Positions 1 to 7,438 of a stretch of DNA of 35,277 nt are shown piece after piece (position 1 is the first letter of the stretch; every line of letters begins with the position of its first letter). A program made the translations under genes and the position numbers. This stretch comes from Clostridiaceae bacterium (lineage in GTDB: Bacteria > Bacillota > Clostridia > Oscillospirales > Acutalibacteraceae): positions 1 to 35,277 of the forward strand of contig JAEELT010000005.1 of NCBI GenBank assembly GCA_016282855.1, read 5' to 3'. The notes beneath the pieces are model-generated. The model was not told the DNA's origin and ran no database searches. It was given only the letters and a program-made list of their open reading frames with translations.

Positions 1-2428
1 CGGGGAAAACAAAATCCCCGAAGCAGTCGATGGTGAAAGCACCGCGCAGGATAAAAAGAAGCGGGGCAGTAAGATACCCGAAATCGGCGGCCCCGCGGAT
101 GTTCCCGTAGGGCTTGCGGAGCCTCCTATGCCTGTCATAGGCGCCGCTGCAGCCGCTCCGGCAGTTGCTCCTGCGGTTGCCGCGGGCATAGATACCGCTG
201 CGGCGGGCGCTGCAGCTGCAGCCGCTGTATCCGCCGGGGCGAAAGCCGCCTCAAAGCTTACCATAGAAAAAGAAGACACCGCTTCAAAACCCCGCAAGGC
301 CGCAAAGGAGAAAAAGGCTGCGCAGAAGAAGCAGGAAACTCCCGCACCCGCCGTTCCCGCACCCGCCGCAAAGGGAGAGTATAAACTGCCCCCGATTGAC
401 TGTCTCAATCTGCCTAAGGGCGGCTCGGCTGTTGACTTTGAGAGCGAGGTGCAAAGGGGCTCAAGAAAGCTTGTGGAAACACTCGAGAGCTTCAAAATAC
501 ACGCCACGGTCACCGCGATTTCAAGAGGCCCCTCCGTCACAAGGTATGAGCTTGTGCCCGAAGCCGGCGTGAGAATAAACAGAATAACGGCGCTTTCGGA
601 TGACATTGCCCTGCGCCTTGCCGCCAAGAGCGTGCGTATAGAGGCCCCCATCCCCGGAAAGGCCGCAATCGGCATTGAAGTACCCAACAGCGCAAAATCA
701 ATGGTTTCAATGCGCGAAGTTATTGACACCGATGTTTACAGAGCGGGCAGCGCCAAGAGCAAGCTCAATGTTGCCCTGGGCAAGGATATCACCGGCAATA
801 TCATAACAGCCGACCTTGCCAAAATGCCTCACCTGCTTGTTGCCGGCACAACGGGCTCGGGTAAATCCGTGTGCCTCAATTCCATGATAATAAGTATCCT
901 TTACAATGCTTCGCCCGATGAGGTCAAGCTTCTTATGATTGACCCGAAAATGGTTGAGTTTACCATTTATAACGGTATTTCGCATCTTGAAGTTCCCGTT
1001 GTTTCCAACCCGCGCAAGGCGGCAGGCGCTCTCGCCTGGGCAGTGAGCGAAATGGAAAAGCGCTATAAGATGTTTTCCGAAAACAAAGTGAGGGATATCA
1101 AGGGCTTCAACAATCTCTGCGAAACAGACAAGTCCCTTGAAAAAATGCACCACATCGTAATATTTATCGATGAGCTTTCCGACCTTATGATGGCTTCGCC
1201 CAAAGAAGTTGAGGATTCTATCTGCAGGCTCGCGCAGATGGCGAGAGCCGCGGGTATTCATATGGTTATCGCAACCCAGAGACCTTCGGTTGATGTTATC
1301 ACGGGTATAATCAAAGCAAATATTCCTTCAAGAATAGCTCTCTTTGTATCATCGCAGGTCGATTCAAGAACCATTCTCGACCAGAGCGGCGCCGAGAAGC
1401 TGCTCGGTAACGGTGATATGCTCTTCAGCCCTGTCGGTACGGGCAAACCTCACAGAGTACAGGGCTGCTTTATTTCAGATGAAGAAGTTGAGAGAGTCGT
1501 AGGTTATATCAAGTCTCAGGGCGAGGCGAAGTACAGCGACGAAACCATCAGGGAGATAGACGCGAGAGCCACCGCCGCTGAAACCAGAAAGGGCTATGAT
1601 GACGGCGATGAAGCCGATGCGCTTGACCCGATGTTTGATCAGGCGGCTGAGGCGGTAATCACCGCGGGCCAGGCTTCGACCACTATGCTTCAGAAGAAGC
1701 TGAAATTAGGTTACGCGAGAGCCTCCCGAGTTATGGACCAGCTTGAGGAGAGGGGAGTGGTAGGCCCCTCCGAAGGCGCCAAACCCAGACAGGTGCTCAT
1801 TTCAAAACAGCAGTGGTATGAGATGCAGGCGCTTGCCGAAGGCGGAGCGTCGGCAAACAAAGATGTTCAGCTTGAATTCAACACCGCTGAGTTTGAACCG
1901 GCTCCGGAGCCTGAAGAAGATTTCGAAGATGAATTTGAAGAAGAAATAATTGAAGAGGAATTCCCCGTGGAGACTGCGCCCGGGGAGGAGACCGATGACT
2001 TTGCCGACATCTACGAAGATGAGGACGATGAAGCGCAGACTCCGTATGCCGGAGAAGACGGCTTCGCGGATATATATGAAGACGCGCCGGAAGACGCCGA
2101 GCCTGAAGAAACAATTACGGCAGATGAAATCCCTGCTGAAATCATCCCTGATGAATTCCTGCCCGAGGAGCCTGCTCCCGAAGAGACTGCGCCGGGCGCG
2201 CCTGTGCTCAGAATAGTTCCCGATGAAGAAGAGGTGCGCGAAATTGAGCTTGAAGGGCTTGACTCCGGTTCCGGTAATTCCGGTGAACCTGATGAACCTG
2301 ACGCACAGCCCGAAAAAGAGGAATACTATGATGACTTTGAGGATCTGGAGCCTGTTTCAATAGACGATGTCTTCAGCGATGACGACTTCTATGACGACAG
2401 TGATGACGGCGATTTCTTTTCCGAGTAA
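1..2428 (+). CDS. ftsK: FtsK/SpoIIIE-type DNA translocase, 5'-partial
   Basis: Hexameric ATPase that pumps double-stranded DNA through the division or sporulation septum. The frame is open from base 2, so the gene starts upstream of the window and the N-terminal membrane segments are missing. Residues are numbered here from the Met codon at 128, which is internal. The visible start is an Ala/Pro/Lys-rich linker. The motor domain follows, with Walker A GTTGSGKS at 240-247 and Walker B-like IVIFIDELSD near 340. The gamma winged-helix domain, which reads DNA polarity, spans about 500-559. The family normally ends there, but this protein continues with a strongly acidic tail (about 577-766) containing FADIYED at 625-631 and 646-652. 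FtsK and SpoIIIE cannot be separated from this fragment. The next gene starts 22 bases downstream. Confidence 0.95.
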   Translation, partial: GENKIPEAVDGESTAQDKKKRGSKIPEIGGPADVPVGLAEPPMPVIGAAAAAPAVAPAVAAGIDTAAAGAAAAAAVSAGAKAASKLTIEKEDTASKPRKAAKEKKAAQKKQETPAPAVPAPAAKGEYKLPPIDCLNLPKGGSAVDFESEVQRGSRKLVETLESFKIHATVTAISRGPSVTRYELVPEAGVRINRITALSDDIALRLAAKSVRIEAPIPGKAAIGIEVPNSAKSMVSMREVIDTDVYRAGSAKSKLNVALGKDITGNIITADLAKMPHLLVAGTTGSGKSVCLNSMIISILYNASPDEVKLLMIDPKMVEFTIYNGISHLEVPVVSNPRKAAGALAWAVSEMEKRYKMFSENKVRDIKGFNNLCETDKSLEKMHHIVIFIDELSDLMMASPKEVEDSICRLAQMARAAGIHMVIATQRPSVDVITGIIKANIPSRIALFVSSQVDSRTILDQSGAEKLLGNGDMLFSPVGTGKPHRVQGCFISDEEVERVVGYIKSQGEAKYSDETIREIDARATAAETRKGYDDGDEADALDPMFDQAAEAVITAGQASTTMLQKKLKLGYARASRVMDQLEERGVVGPSEGAKPRQVLISKQQWYEMQALAEGGASANKDVQLEFNTAEFEPAPEPEEDFEDEFEEEIIEEEFPVETAPGEETDDFADIYEDEDDEAQTPYAGEDGFADIYEDAPEDAEPEETITADEIPAEIIPDEFLPEEPAPEETAPGAPVLRIVPDEEEVREIELEGLDSGSGNSGEPDEPDAQPEKEEYYDDFEDLEPVSIDDVFSDDDFYDDSDDGDFFSE

Positions 2429-2450
2429 TACCGAAGACGGACGGTGAAAA

Positions 2451-4283
2451 ATGAGCTTTTTGCCTGTTACAAAAGAGGATATGGTCTCACACGGCTGGGA
2501 TGAGGCGGATTTTGTTTATGTGAGCGGCGACGCTTATGTTGACCACCCGGCATTCGGCGCGGCTATCATAACAAGAATGCTTGAAAGCGAGGGATACAGA
2601 GTTGCTGTACTCCCTCAGCCGGACTGGCGTTCGGTGCGTGATTTTACCCGGTTCGGCAGGCCGAGACTCGGCTTTCTGGTCAGCAGCGGAAATATTGACT
2701 CCATGGTTGCTCATTACACCGTCGCAAAAAAGCATCGCGGCACGGATTCTTATTCGCCGGGCGGCAAGGCAGGGCTCAGGCCCGACAGAGCCGTTATAGT
2801 TTACTGCAACAGAATCCGCGAGGCTTACGGAGATGTACCGGTTATAATCGGAGGTCTTGAGGCGTCGCTGAGAAGATTTGCCCACTATGACTACTGGGAT
2901 GATAAGATACGCCGCTCTATTCTCTTTGATTCACAGGCGGATATTCTCTCGTTCGGGATGGGCGAAAAATCCATTTCCGAGGTTGCCCGGCGGCTTGCGG
3001 GCGGCGAAAACATAAAGGATATAAGAGATGTGCGCGGCACCTGCTATGCCGTAAATGTAAAGGAAACTCCCTACGCCGGCGCGGAATGCCCCTCTTATGA
3101 AAATGTGGTGAAATCCAAAAAGGAATATGCCGTTTCCTGCCGCATTCAGCAGGACGAGCAGGATTCTTTCACAGGCAAGGCAGTCAAGCAGCGGCACGGT
3201 AATATGATGCTTGTGCAGAATCCTCCCGCTTTGCCTCTCACAACCCCCGAGCTTGACGCAATATACGCGCTTCCTTATGAGAGGAACTGGCATCCTATGT
3301 ATGATGAATACGGCGGAGTGCCGGGCCTCGAGGAGGTCAGGTTTTCAATCACTCACAACAGAGGCTGCTTCGGCGCCTGCAATTTCTGCTCCCTGGCATT
3401 TCATCAGGGCAGGTATATCACCGTTAAAAGTAAGCAGGCTATAATCAGCGAAGCGAAAAAGCTCACACAGATGCCCGGCTTCAAAGGGTATATTCACGAT
3501 ATAGGCGGGCCGACCGCCAATTTCAGAAGACCGTCGTGTGACGGTCAGGAGGAAAGGGGACTGTGCAAAGGGAAGAAATGCCTTGCCCCCTCTCCCTGCC
3601 CCCGGCTTGTGCCGGACCACAGCGAATACCTTGATATTCTCAGGAGCGTAAGAGCACTGCCGGGCGTAAAAAAAGTTTTCATACGCTCGGGCATAAGATA
3701 TGATTATCTGCTCGCGGACAAAGATGACAGCTTTATGCGTGAGCTTGTTAAATATCATGTAAGCGGTCAGCTCAAGGTAGCGCCGGAGCACTGCTCGGCG
3801 GCAGTGCTGGATAAAATGGGCAAGCCGCACATAGAGGCGTATATTGAGTTTTCAAAAAAGTATTTTTCACTCAGCGAAAAAGCCGGCAAAGAGCAGTACC
3901 TTGTGCCTTATCTTATGTCATCGCACCCCGGCTCGGGTCTTAAAGAAGCTGTTGAGCTCGCTCTTTTCCTCAAGAAACGCAATATAAGGCCCGAACAGGT
4001 GCAGGATTTTTACCCCACACCCGGCACGGTTTCAACCTGCATGTATTATACAGGCCTTGACCCTTACACAATGAAGGAAGTTTATGTGGCGACCTCGCCC
4101 CATGAAAAGATGCTTCAGAGAGCCCTGCTCCAGTATTATGACCCCGGCCGCGCGGGCGAGGTCAGGGAAGCTCTTATCAAAGCAGGCAGAAAAGACCTGA
4201 TTGGGTTTTCGGATAAATGCCTCGTAAAGCCGGACTACGGCGCCCGGAGGAATAATGAAAGAAAAGGGAAAAAGAAAAAGTAA
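2451..4283 (+). CDS. YgiQ family radical SAM protein
   Basis: A 610-residue protein of the YgiQ family, radical SAM enzymes of unknown reaction. The N-terminal domain is the family's cobalamin-domain-like region (start MSFLPVTKEDM, with SGDAYVDHPAFG near residue 25). The radical SAM cluster motif is C306-x3-C310-x2-C313 within RGCFGACNFCS. The length is usual for the family. The C-terminus is basic and ends in KGKKKK. The ATG at 2451 follows a GACGGTGA stretch and lies 22 bases after the ftsK stop, so the two are probably co-transcribed. The last 29 bases overlap the start of the following hydrolase gene, which implies translational coupling. Family assignment is firm; the substrate is unknown. 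Confidence 0.9.
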   Translation: MSFLPVTKEDMVSHGWDEADFVYVSGDAYVDHPAFGAAIITRMLESEGYRVAVLPQPDWRSVRDFTRFGRPRLGFLVSSGNIDSMVAHYTVAKKHRGTDSYSPGGKAGLRPDRAVIVYCNRIREAYGDVPVIIGGLEASLRRFAHYDYWDDKIRRSILFDSQADILSFGMGEKSISEVARRLAGGENIKDIRDVRGTCYAVNVKETPYAGAECPSYENVVKSKKEYAVSCRIQQDEQDSFTGKAVKQRHGNMMLVQNPPALPLTTPELDAIYALPYERNWHPMYDEYGGVPGLEEVRFSITHNRGCFGACNFCSLAFHQGRYITVKSKQAIISEAKKLTQMPGFKGYIHDIGGPTANFRRPSCDGQEERGLCKGKKCLAPSPCPRLVPDHSEYLDILRSVRALPGVKKVFIRSGIRYDYLLADKDDSFMRELVKYHVSGQLKVAPEHCSAAVLDKMGKPHIEAYIEFSKKYFSLSEKAGKEQYLVPYLMSSHPGSGLKEAVELALFLKKRNIRPEQVQDFYPTPGTVSTCMYYTGLDPYTMKEVYVATSPHEKMLQRALLQYYDPGRAGEVREALIKAGRKDLIGFSDKCLVKPDYGARRNNERKGKKKK

Positions 4284-5184
4284 ACTGCTTGTTTTGCTTC
4301 TGACGGCGGTTCTTGTGCTGGGCGCGGTTACGCTGTGGGCTGTTTTTGACGATGAGGAAAGCTTCTCAAACACATTCGGCTCCGCGCACAGCGGTGAGGA
4401 AGATGCGCCCGGCTTCCGTATCACTTTTATTGATGTGGGGCAGGGGGACTGCATTTTGGCGGAGTGTGACGGCAGGACCATGCTGATTGACGGCGGGGAA
4501 AAAATATATGAACAGACCGTCGCGAGGTACCTTTACTCAAGAAAAATCAAGACTCTTGATTATATTGTCGCCACCCACCCTCACTCCGACCATATCGGTT
4601 CTTTGCCGTATATTTTTGAGGAGTTCGGGGCAAAAAATGTGATTATGCCGCGCATTGCCGCTGAGCTTATGCCCACAGGGTATTATTTTGACGAATTTAT
4701 CACCGGTGTAGGTGAATCGGGTGCCTCTGTTATTGCGGCTGTCGCGGGATATAAATTTATGCTCGGCAGCGCGCAGGTAAAAATCATCGGCCCGCTTTCG
4801 GAAACCGCCGACGAGCTTAATAACATTTCCGCAGTTCTCAAAATAACATACGGTGAAACCTCCGTGCTGCTCACGGGCGACGCCGCGTTTGCCGAGGAGG
4901 CGGAAATAATCGCGTCCGGTGAAAACATTGACTGCGATATTCTCAAGGCCGGTCATCACGGTTCTTCCACATCCACGGGCAGCGAATTTCTTGAAAAGGC
5001 AACTCCCGGAATCTGCGTGATTTCATGCGGGGCGGACAATGATTACGGTCACCCCGCGCAGAGCACACTTGAACGGATTTCGGATTACACCGATAAAATC
5101 TACCGCACCGACAGATGCGGTACTGTCACAGCGGAATCGGACGGCAAGGTATTCACCGTAAAAACCGAAAAAGGGAGCGGATGA
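4255..5184 (+). CDS. membrane-anchored ComEC/Rec2-like MBL-fold hydrolase
   Basis: A 309-residue metallo-beta-lactamase-fold protein related to the C-terminal domain of the DNA-uptake channel ComEC. One N-terminal membrane helix (about residues 9-30) should place the catalytic domain outside the cell. FIDVGQGDCILAE marks the first strand. The metal site is seen as H108-P-H110-S-D112-H113, with later LLTGDA and GHHGS (from residue 233) motifs. The multi-helix channel domain of true ComEC is absent. GGAGG at 4246-4250 supports the ATG inside the end of the YgiQ gene. The stop overlaps the next ATG (ATGA). Family members are often annotated as competence proteins, but a nuclease or phosphodiesterase role is only inferred. 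Confidence 0.88.
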   Translation: MKEKGKRKSKLLVLLLTAVLVLGAVTLWAVFDDEESFSNTFGSAHSGEEDAPGFRITFIDVGQGDCILAECDGRTMLIDGGEKIYEQTVARYLYSRKIKTLDYIVATHPHSDHIGSLPYIFEEFGAKNVIMPRIAAELMPTGYYFDEFITGVGESGASVIAAVAGYKFMLGSAQVKIIGPLSETADELNNISAVLKITYGETSVLLTGDAAFAEEAEIIASGENIDCDILKAGHHGSSTSTGSEFLEKATPGICVISCGADNDYGHPAQSTLERISDYTDKIYRTDRCGTVTAESDGKVFTVKTEKGSG

Positions 5185-5417
5185 AATATATGTATTACAG
5201 CGTTGACAGGATTGAAGGAAAGTACGCCGTGTGCGTCGGCTTTATGGGCAGGCAGTGTCTGATAGAGCTTGAAAAAATTGACGGAAAGGTTACTGAGGGA
5301 GATATTCTGGCAATGGGCGCGGATTGGAAATTCCATATCTGCACCGAGGAAACAAAGATTCTCAGGGACAGCTTTTTCGTGAGATTTGAGGATCTTTTCA
5401 GGCAGAGAGAGGATTGA
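5181..5417 (+). CDS. DUF3006 family small protein
   Basis: A 78-residue protein matching the DUF3006 pattern: an opening YSVDRIEGKYAVC strand pair, a short beta-rich middle and a charged C-terminus. I chose the ATG at 5181, which overlaps the upstream stop as ATGA and has GGGAG at 5173-5177. An in-frame upstream extension to 5115 lies wholly inside the hydrolase gene and reads as nonsense. DUF3006 genes typically follow ComEC-like metallo-beta-lactamase genes, as here, so a partner role is likely. The biochemical function is unknown. It is the last gene before the hairpin at 5466-5501. Confidence 0.85.
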   Translation: MKYMYYSVDRIEGKYAVCVGFMGRQCLIELEKIDGKVTEGDILAMGADWKFHICTEETKILRDSFFVRFEDLFRQRED

Positions 5418-5465
5418 CCGTCTGCTGCCTGTACGACAGACCGAAAAAATAAAAAAACAGCAAAA

Positions 5466-5501
5466 AAAGTGCCGTATTTGTCTTGAACAATGCGGCACTT
5501 T
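5466..5501 (+). terminator. intrinsic-type hairpin after DUF3006
   Basis: A 13-base-pair stem (AAAGTGCCGTATT with AATGCGGCACTTT, one G-U pair) encloses a 10-base loop. On the + strand it is followed by TATTATATAATAAT, AU-rich but not a clean U-run. On the - strand the stem is followed by a run of seven T. It most likely ends the ftsK-DUF3006 unit. The loop carries the -35 element of the promoter at 5483-5511. Confidence 0.65.
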
Positions 5502-5511
5502 ATTATATAAT
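5483..5511 (+). promoter_or_regulatory. sigma-A-type promoter for the miaB-ricA-mutSL run
   Basis: TTGAAC at 5483-5488 and a perfect TATAAT at 5506-5511 are separated by 17 bases. Transcription would begin near 5518, about 37 bases before the miaB ATG. The -35 box lies in the loop and the spacer in the right arm of the preceding hairpin. A second overlapping pair, TTGTCT at 5478-5483 and TATTAT at 5501-5506, also has 17-base spacing. Confidence 0.65.
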
Positions 5512-5554
5512 AATATAAATATGTCAATATTCGGTTCGAGGAGGTGAGCTGAAG

Positions 5555-6964
5555 ATGATTAAGGGCGGATTTGATATACCCGCGCAGGAAAATGAACGGC
5601 AGGCAGAGTATGCCTCTCTTGCCCGCAGTATCATCGAAAGCCGTTTTTCCGCAAAGCCGAAAGCGTTTGTGCACACATACGGCTGCCAGGGCAATGTTGC
5701 CGACGGCGAAAGGCTGAAGGGTATGCTTGAGCGCATGGGTTACGAATTCACCGATGATGTTGCGCAGGCTGACCTTGTTCTCTACAACACCTGCGCCGTC
5801 AGGGAACACGCCGAAGACAGGGTTTTCGGCAATGTCGGTGCTCTTAAGACTCTTAAGACCCAAAACAGGGATATGCGTATTTTCCTTTGCGGGTGTATGG
5901 TGCAGCAGCCTCATATAGCCGAAAAGTTTTATAAAAGCTATCCGTTTGTGGATGTCATTTTCGGCACAAACGCCCTTCATCGCCTGCCTGAGTTTTTATA
6001 CCGCTCGCTCAGCAGCGGAAAAAGAATTGTTGAAATTCCGTCGGGCGACGGCTTCATTGCCGAAGATATTCCGGTGAGGAGAGACAGCAGCTTCAAGGCG
6101 TGGCTCCCGATTATGTACGGCTGCAACAACTTCTGCACATACTGCATTGTGCCGTATGTCAGAGGGCGTGAGAGGAGCAGGGACCCGGAGAGAATTCTCG
6201 AAGAGGCCCGCTCGCTTGTGAAGGACGGATACAAAGAAATAACTCTGCTCGGGCAGAATGTCAATTCATACGGCAAAAATCCCGACACAGGCTATAATTT
6301 TGCCCGTCTGCTCAGGGAGATAAATGATATAGAGGGCGATTTCATAATCCGCTTTATGACTTCCCATCCAAAGGACTGTACCCGTGAGCTCCTTGAAACA
6401 ATGGCAGAGTGCGAAAAAGTCGCAAAGCATCTGCATCTGCCGTTTCAGAGCGGCTCCGACAGGATTTTAAAGCTTATGAACAGAGGCTACACCTCACAGC
6501 AGTACCTCGACCTTGTTGAAACGGCGTATTCTCTGATTCCCGACCTGTCAATAACGGCAGATGTCATAGTCGGTTTCCCGGGTGAAACATATGAAGATTT
6601 TGAAATGACTGAACGGCTTGTCGAAAAAGCGGGCTTCACCTCTATGTTCACCTTCATCTATTCCCCGAGGGAGGGCACAAAAGCCGCCGCTATGGATGAC
6701 CCTGTTTCCGCCGAAGAAAAGGGCAGGTGGTTCAGGGAGCTTCTTGACCTGCAGGAGGGCATTGCCGCCCGGCGCACCGCTCAGTGTGTCGGCAAAACCT
6801 ACAGGGCTCTGTGCGAGGGCGTTGCAAAAAGCGGCAATATCGAAGCGAGAACAAGCGGCAACTTTATTATCGAAATTCCCGCCGATGAGAGCGTCAGGGG
6901 CACATTCCGCGATGTCAGAGTCACCGCGGCAAAGACCTGGATGCTTTCGGGCGAGATAATATAA
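5555..6964 (+). CDS. miaB: tRNA-2-methylthio-N6-dimethylallyladenosine synthase MiaB
   Basis: Radical SAM methylthiotransferase that adds the 2-methylthio group to isopentenyl-adenosine 37 of tRNAs reading UNN codons. The 469-residue protein has the three expected parts. The N-terminal MTTase domain binds the auxiliary cluster (TYGCQGN with C44, then NTCAV and CGCMV). The radical SAM domain has C190-x3-C194-x2-C197 in YGCNNFCTYC followed by IVPYVRGRERSR. A TRAM domain lies at the C-terminus. A near-perfect anti-Shine-Dalgarno AGGAGGTGA at 5539-5547 fixes the start. Order miaB-ricA-mutS-mutL matches the B. subtilis ymcB-ymcA-mutSL region. The partner enzyme MiaA, which makes the substrate, is encoded at 11965 in the same run. 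Confidence 0.97.
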   Translation: MIKGGFDIPAQENERQAEYASLARSIIESRFSAKPKAFVHTYGCQGNVADGERLKGMLERMGYEFTDDVAQADLVLYNTCAVREHAEDRVFGNVGALKTLKTQNRDMRIFLCGCMVQQPHIAEKFYKSYPFVDVIFGTNALHRLPEFLYRSLSSGKRIVEIPSGDGFIAEDIPVRRDSSFKAWLPIMYGCNNFCTYCIVPYVRGRERSRDPERILEEARSLVKDGYKEITLLGQNVNSYGKNPDTGYNFARLLREINDIEGDFIIRFMTSHPKDCTRELLETMAECEKVAKHLHLPFQSGSDRILKLMNRGYTSQQYLDLVETAYSLIPDLSITADVIVGFPGETYEDFEMTERLVEKAGFTSMFTFIYSPREGTKAAAMDDPVSAEEKGRWFRELLDLQEGIAARRTAQCVGKTYRALCEGVAKSGNIEARTSGNFIIEIPADESVRGTFRDVRVTAAKTWMLSGEII

Positions 6965-6992
6965 GTCAATAATTCCGAAGGGAGAAAAAATA

Positions 6993-7406
6993 ATGGACGT
7001 TATAGCAATGGCAAGAGAGCTCGGAGCTGCTCTCCAGCAGGATGAGCGCTACATAAAGCTCAGACAGGCTCAGAAAGTAAATGAAGAGGATACGGCTCTC
7101 AACGAGCTTATCGCCAAGCTTCAGCTCGTGCAGATGAATTTCAGCCACGAGGCTTCCAAAGAGCAGAAGGATGATAAGAGACTTCAGGAGCTCGATACCG
7201 AATTCGGTCAGCTTTACAATCAGGTGATGGCTAACCCTAACATGCAGGCTTATGAAGCCGCAGCCTCCGAAATCGACGAGCTTATGAAATACATCAACGG
7301 CATTTTCCAGCTCTGCCTTCAGGGCGAGGATCCTGCCACATGCGAGCCACACACCCACGATCACGGCTGTGAAGGCGACTGCTGCAGCTGCGAAGGCTGC
7401 CACTGA
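6993..7406 (+). CDS. ricA: YlbF/YmcA (RicA-like) regulator with Cys/His-rich tail
   Basis: A 137-residue helical protein of the YlbF/YmcA family. In B. subtilis, YmcA (RicA), YlbF (RicF) and YaaT (RicT) form an iron-sulfur complex affecting RNase Y-dependent mRNA processing, competence and sporulation. Residues 1-105 are the family's amphipathic helices. The tail is rich in potential metal ligands: C108, C117, H120, H122, H124, C126, C130, C131, C133, C136 and H137. Its place between miaB and mutS equals that of B. subtilis ymcA, which favours the RicA assignment; a RicF-like identity is possible. GGGAG sits 12-16 bases before the ATG. No RicT-like gene is in the window. Confidence 0.85.
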   Translation: MDVIAMARELGAALQQDERYIKLRQAQKVNEEDTALNELIAKLQLVQMNFSHEASKEQKDDKRLQELDTEFGQLYNQVMANPNMQAYEAAASEIDELMKYINGIFQLCLQGEDPATCEPHTHDHGCEGDCCSCEGCH

Positions 7407-7438
7407 TTTTTAGTTTTTAGGGAAGGCAGATAGTTACT

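Noticed and set aside
5195-5980. 261-codon - strand frame over DUF3006 and the miaB start
   Set aside because: It crosses a terminator and a promoter and opposes two recognised genes; no family resemblance or ribosome binding site.
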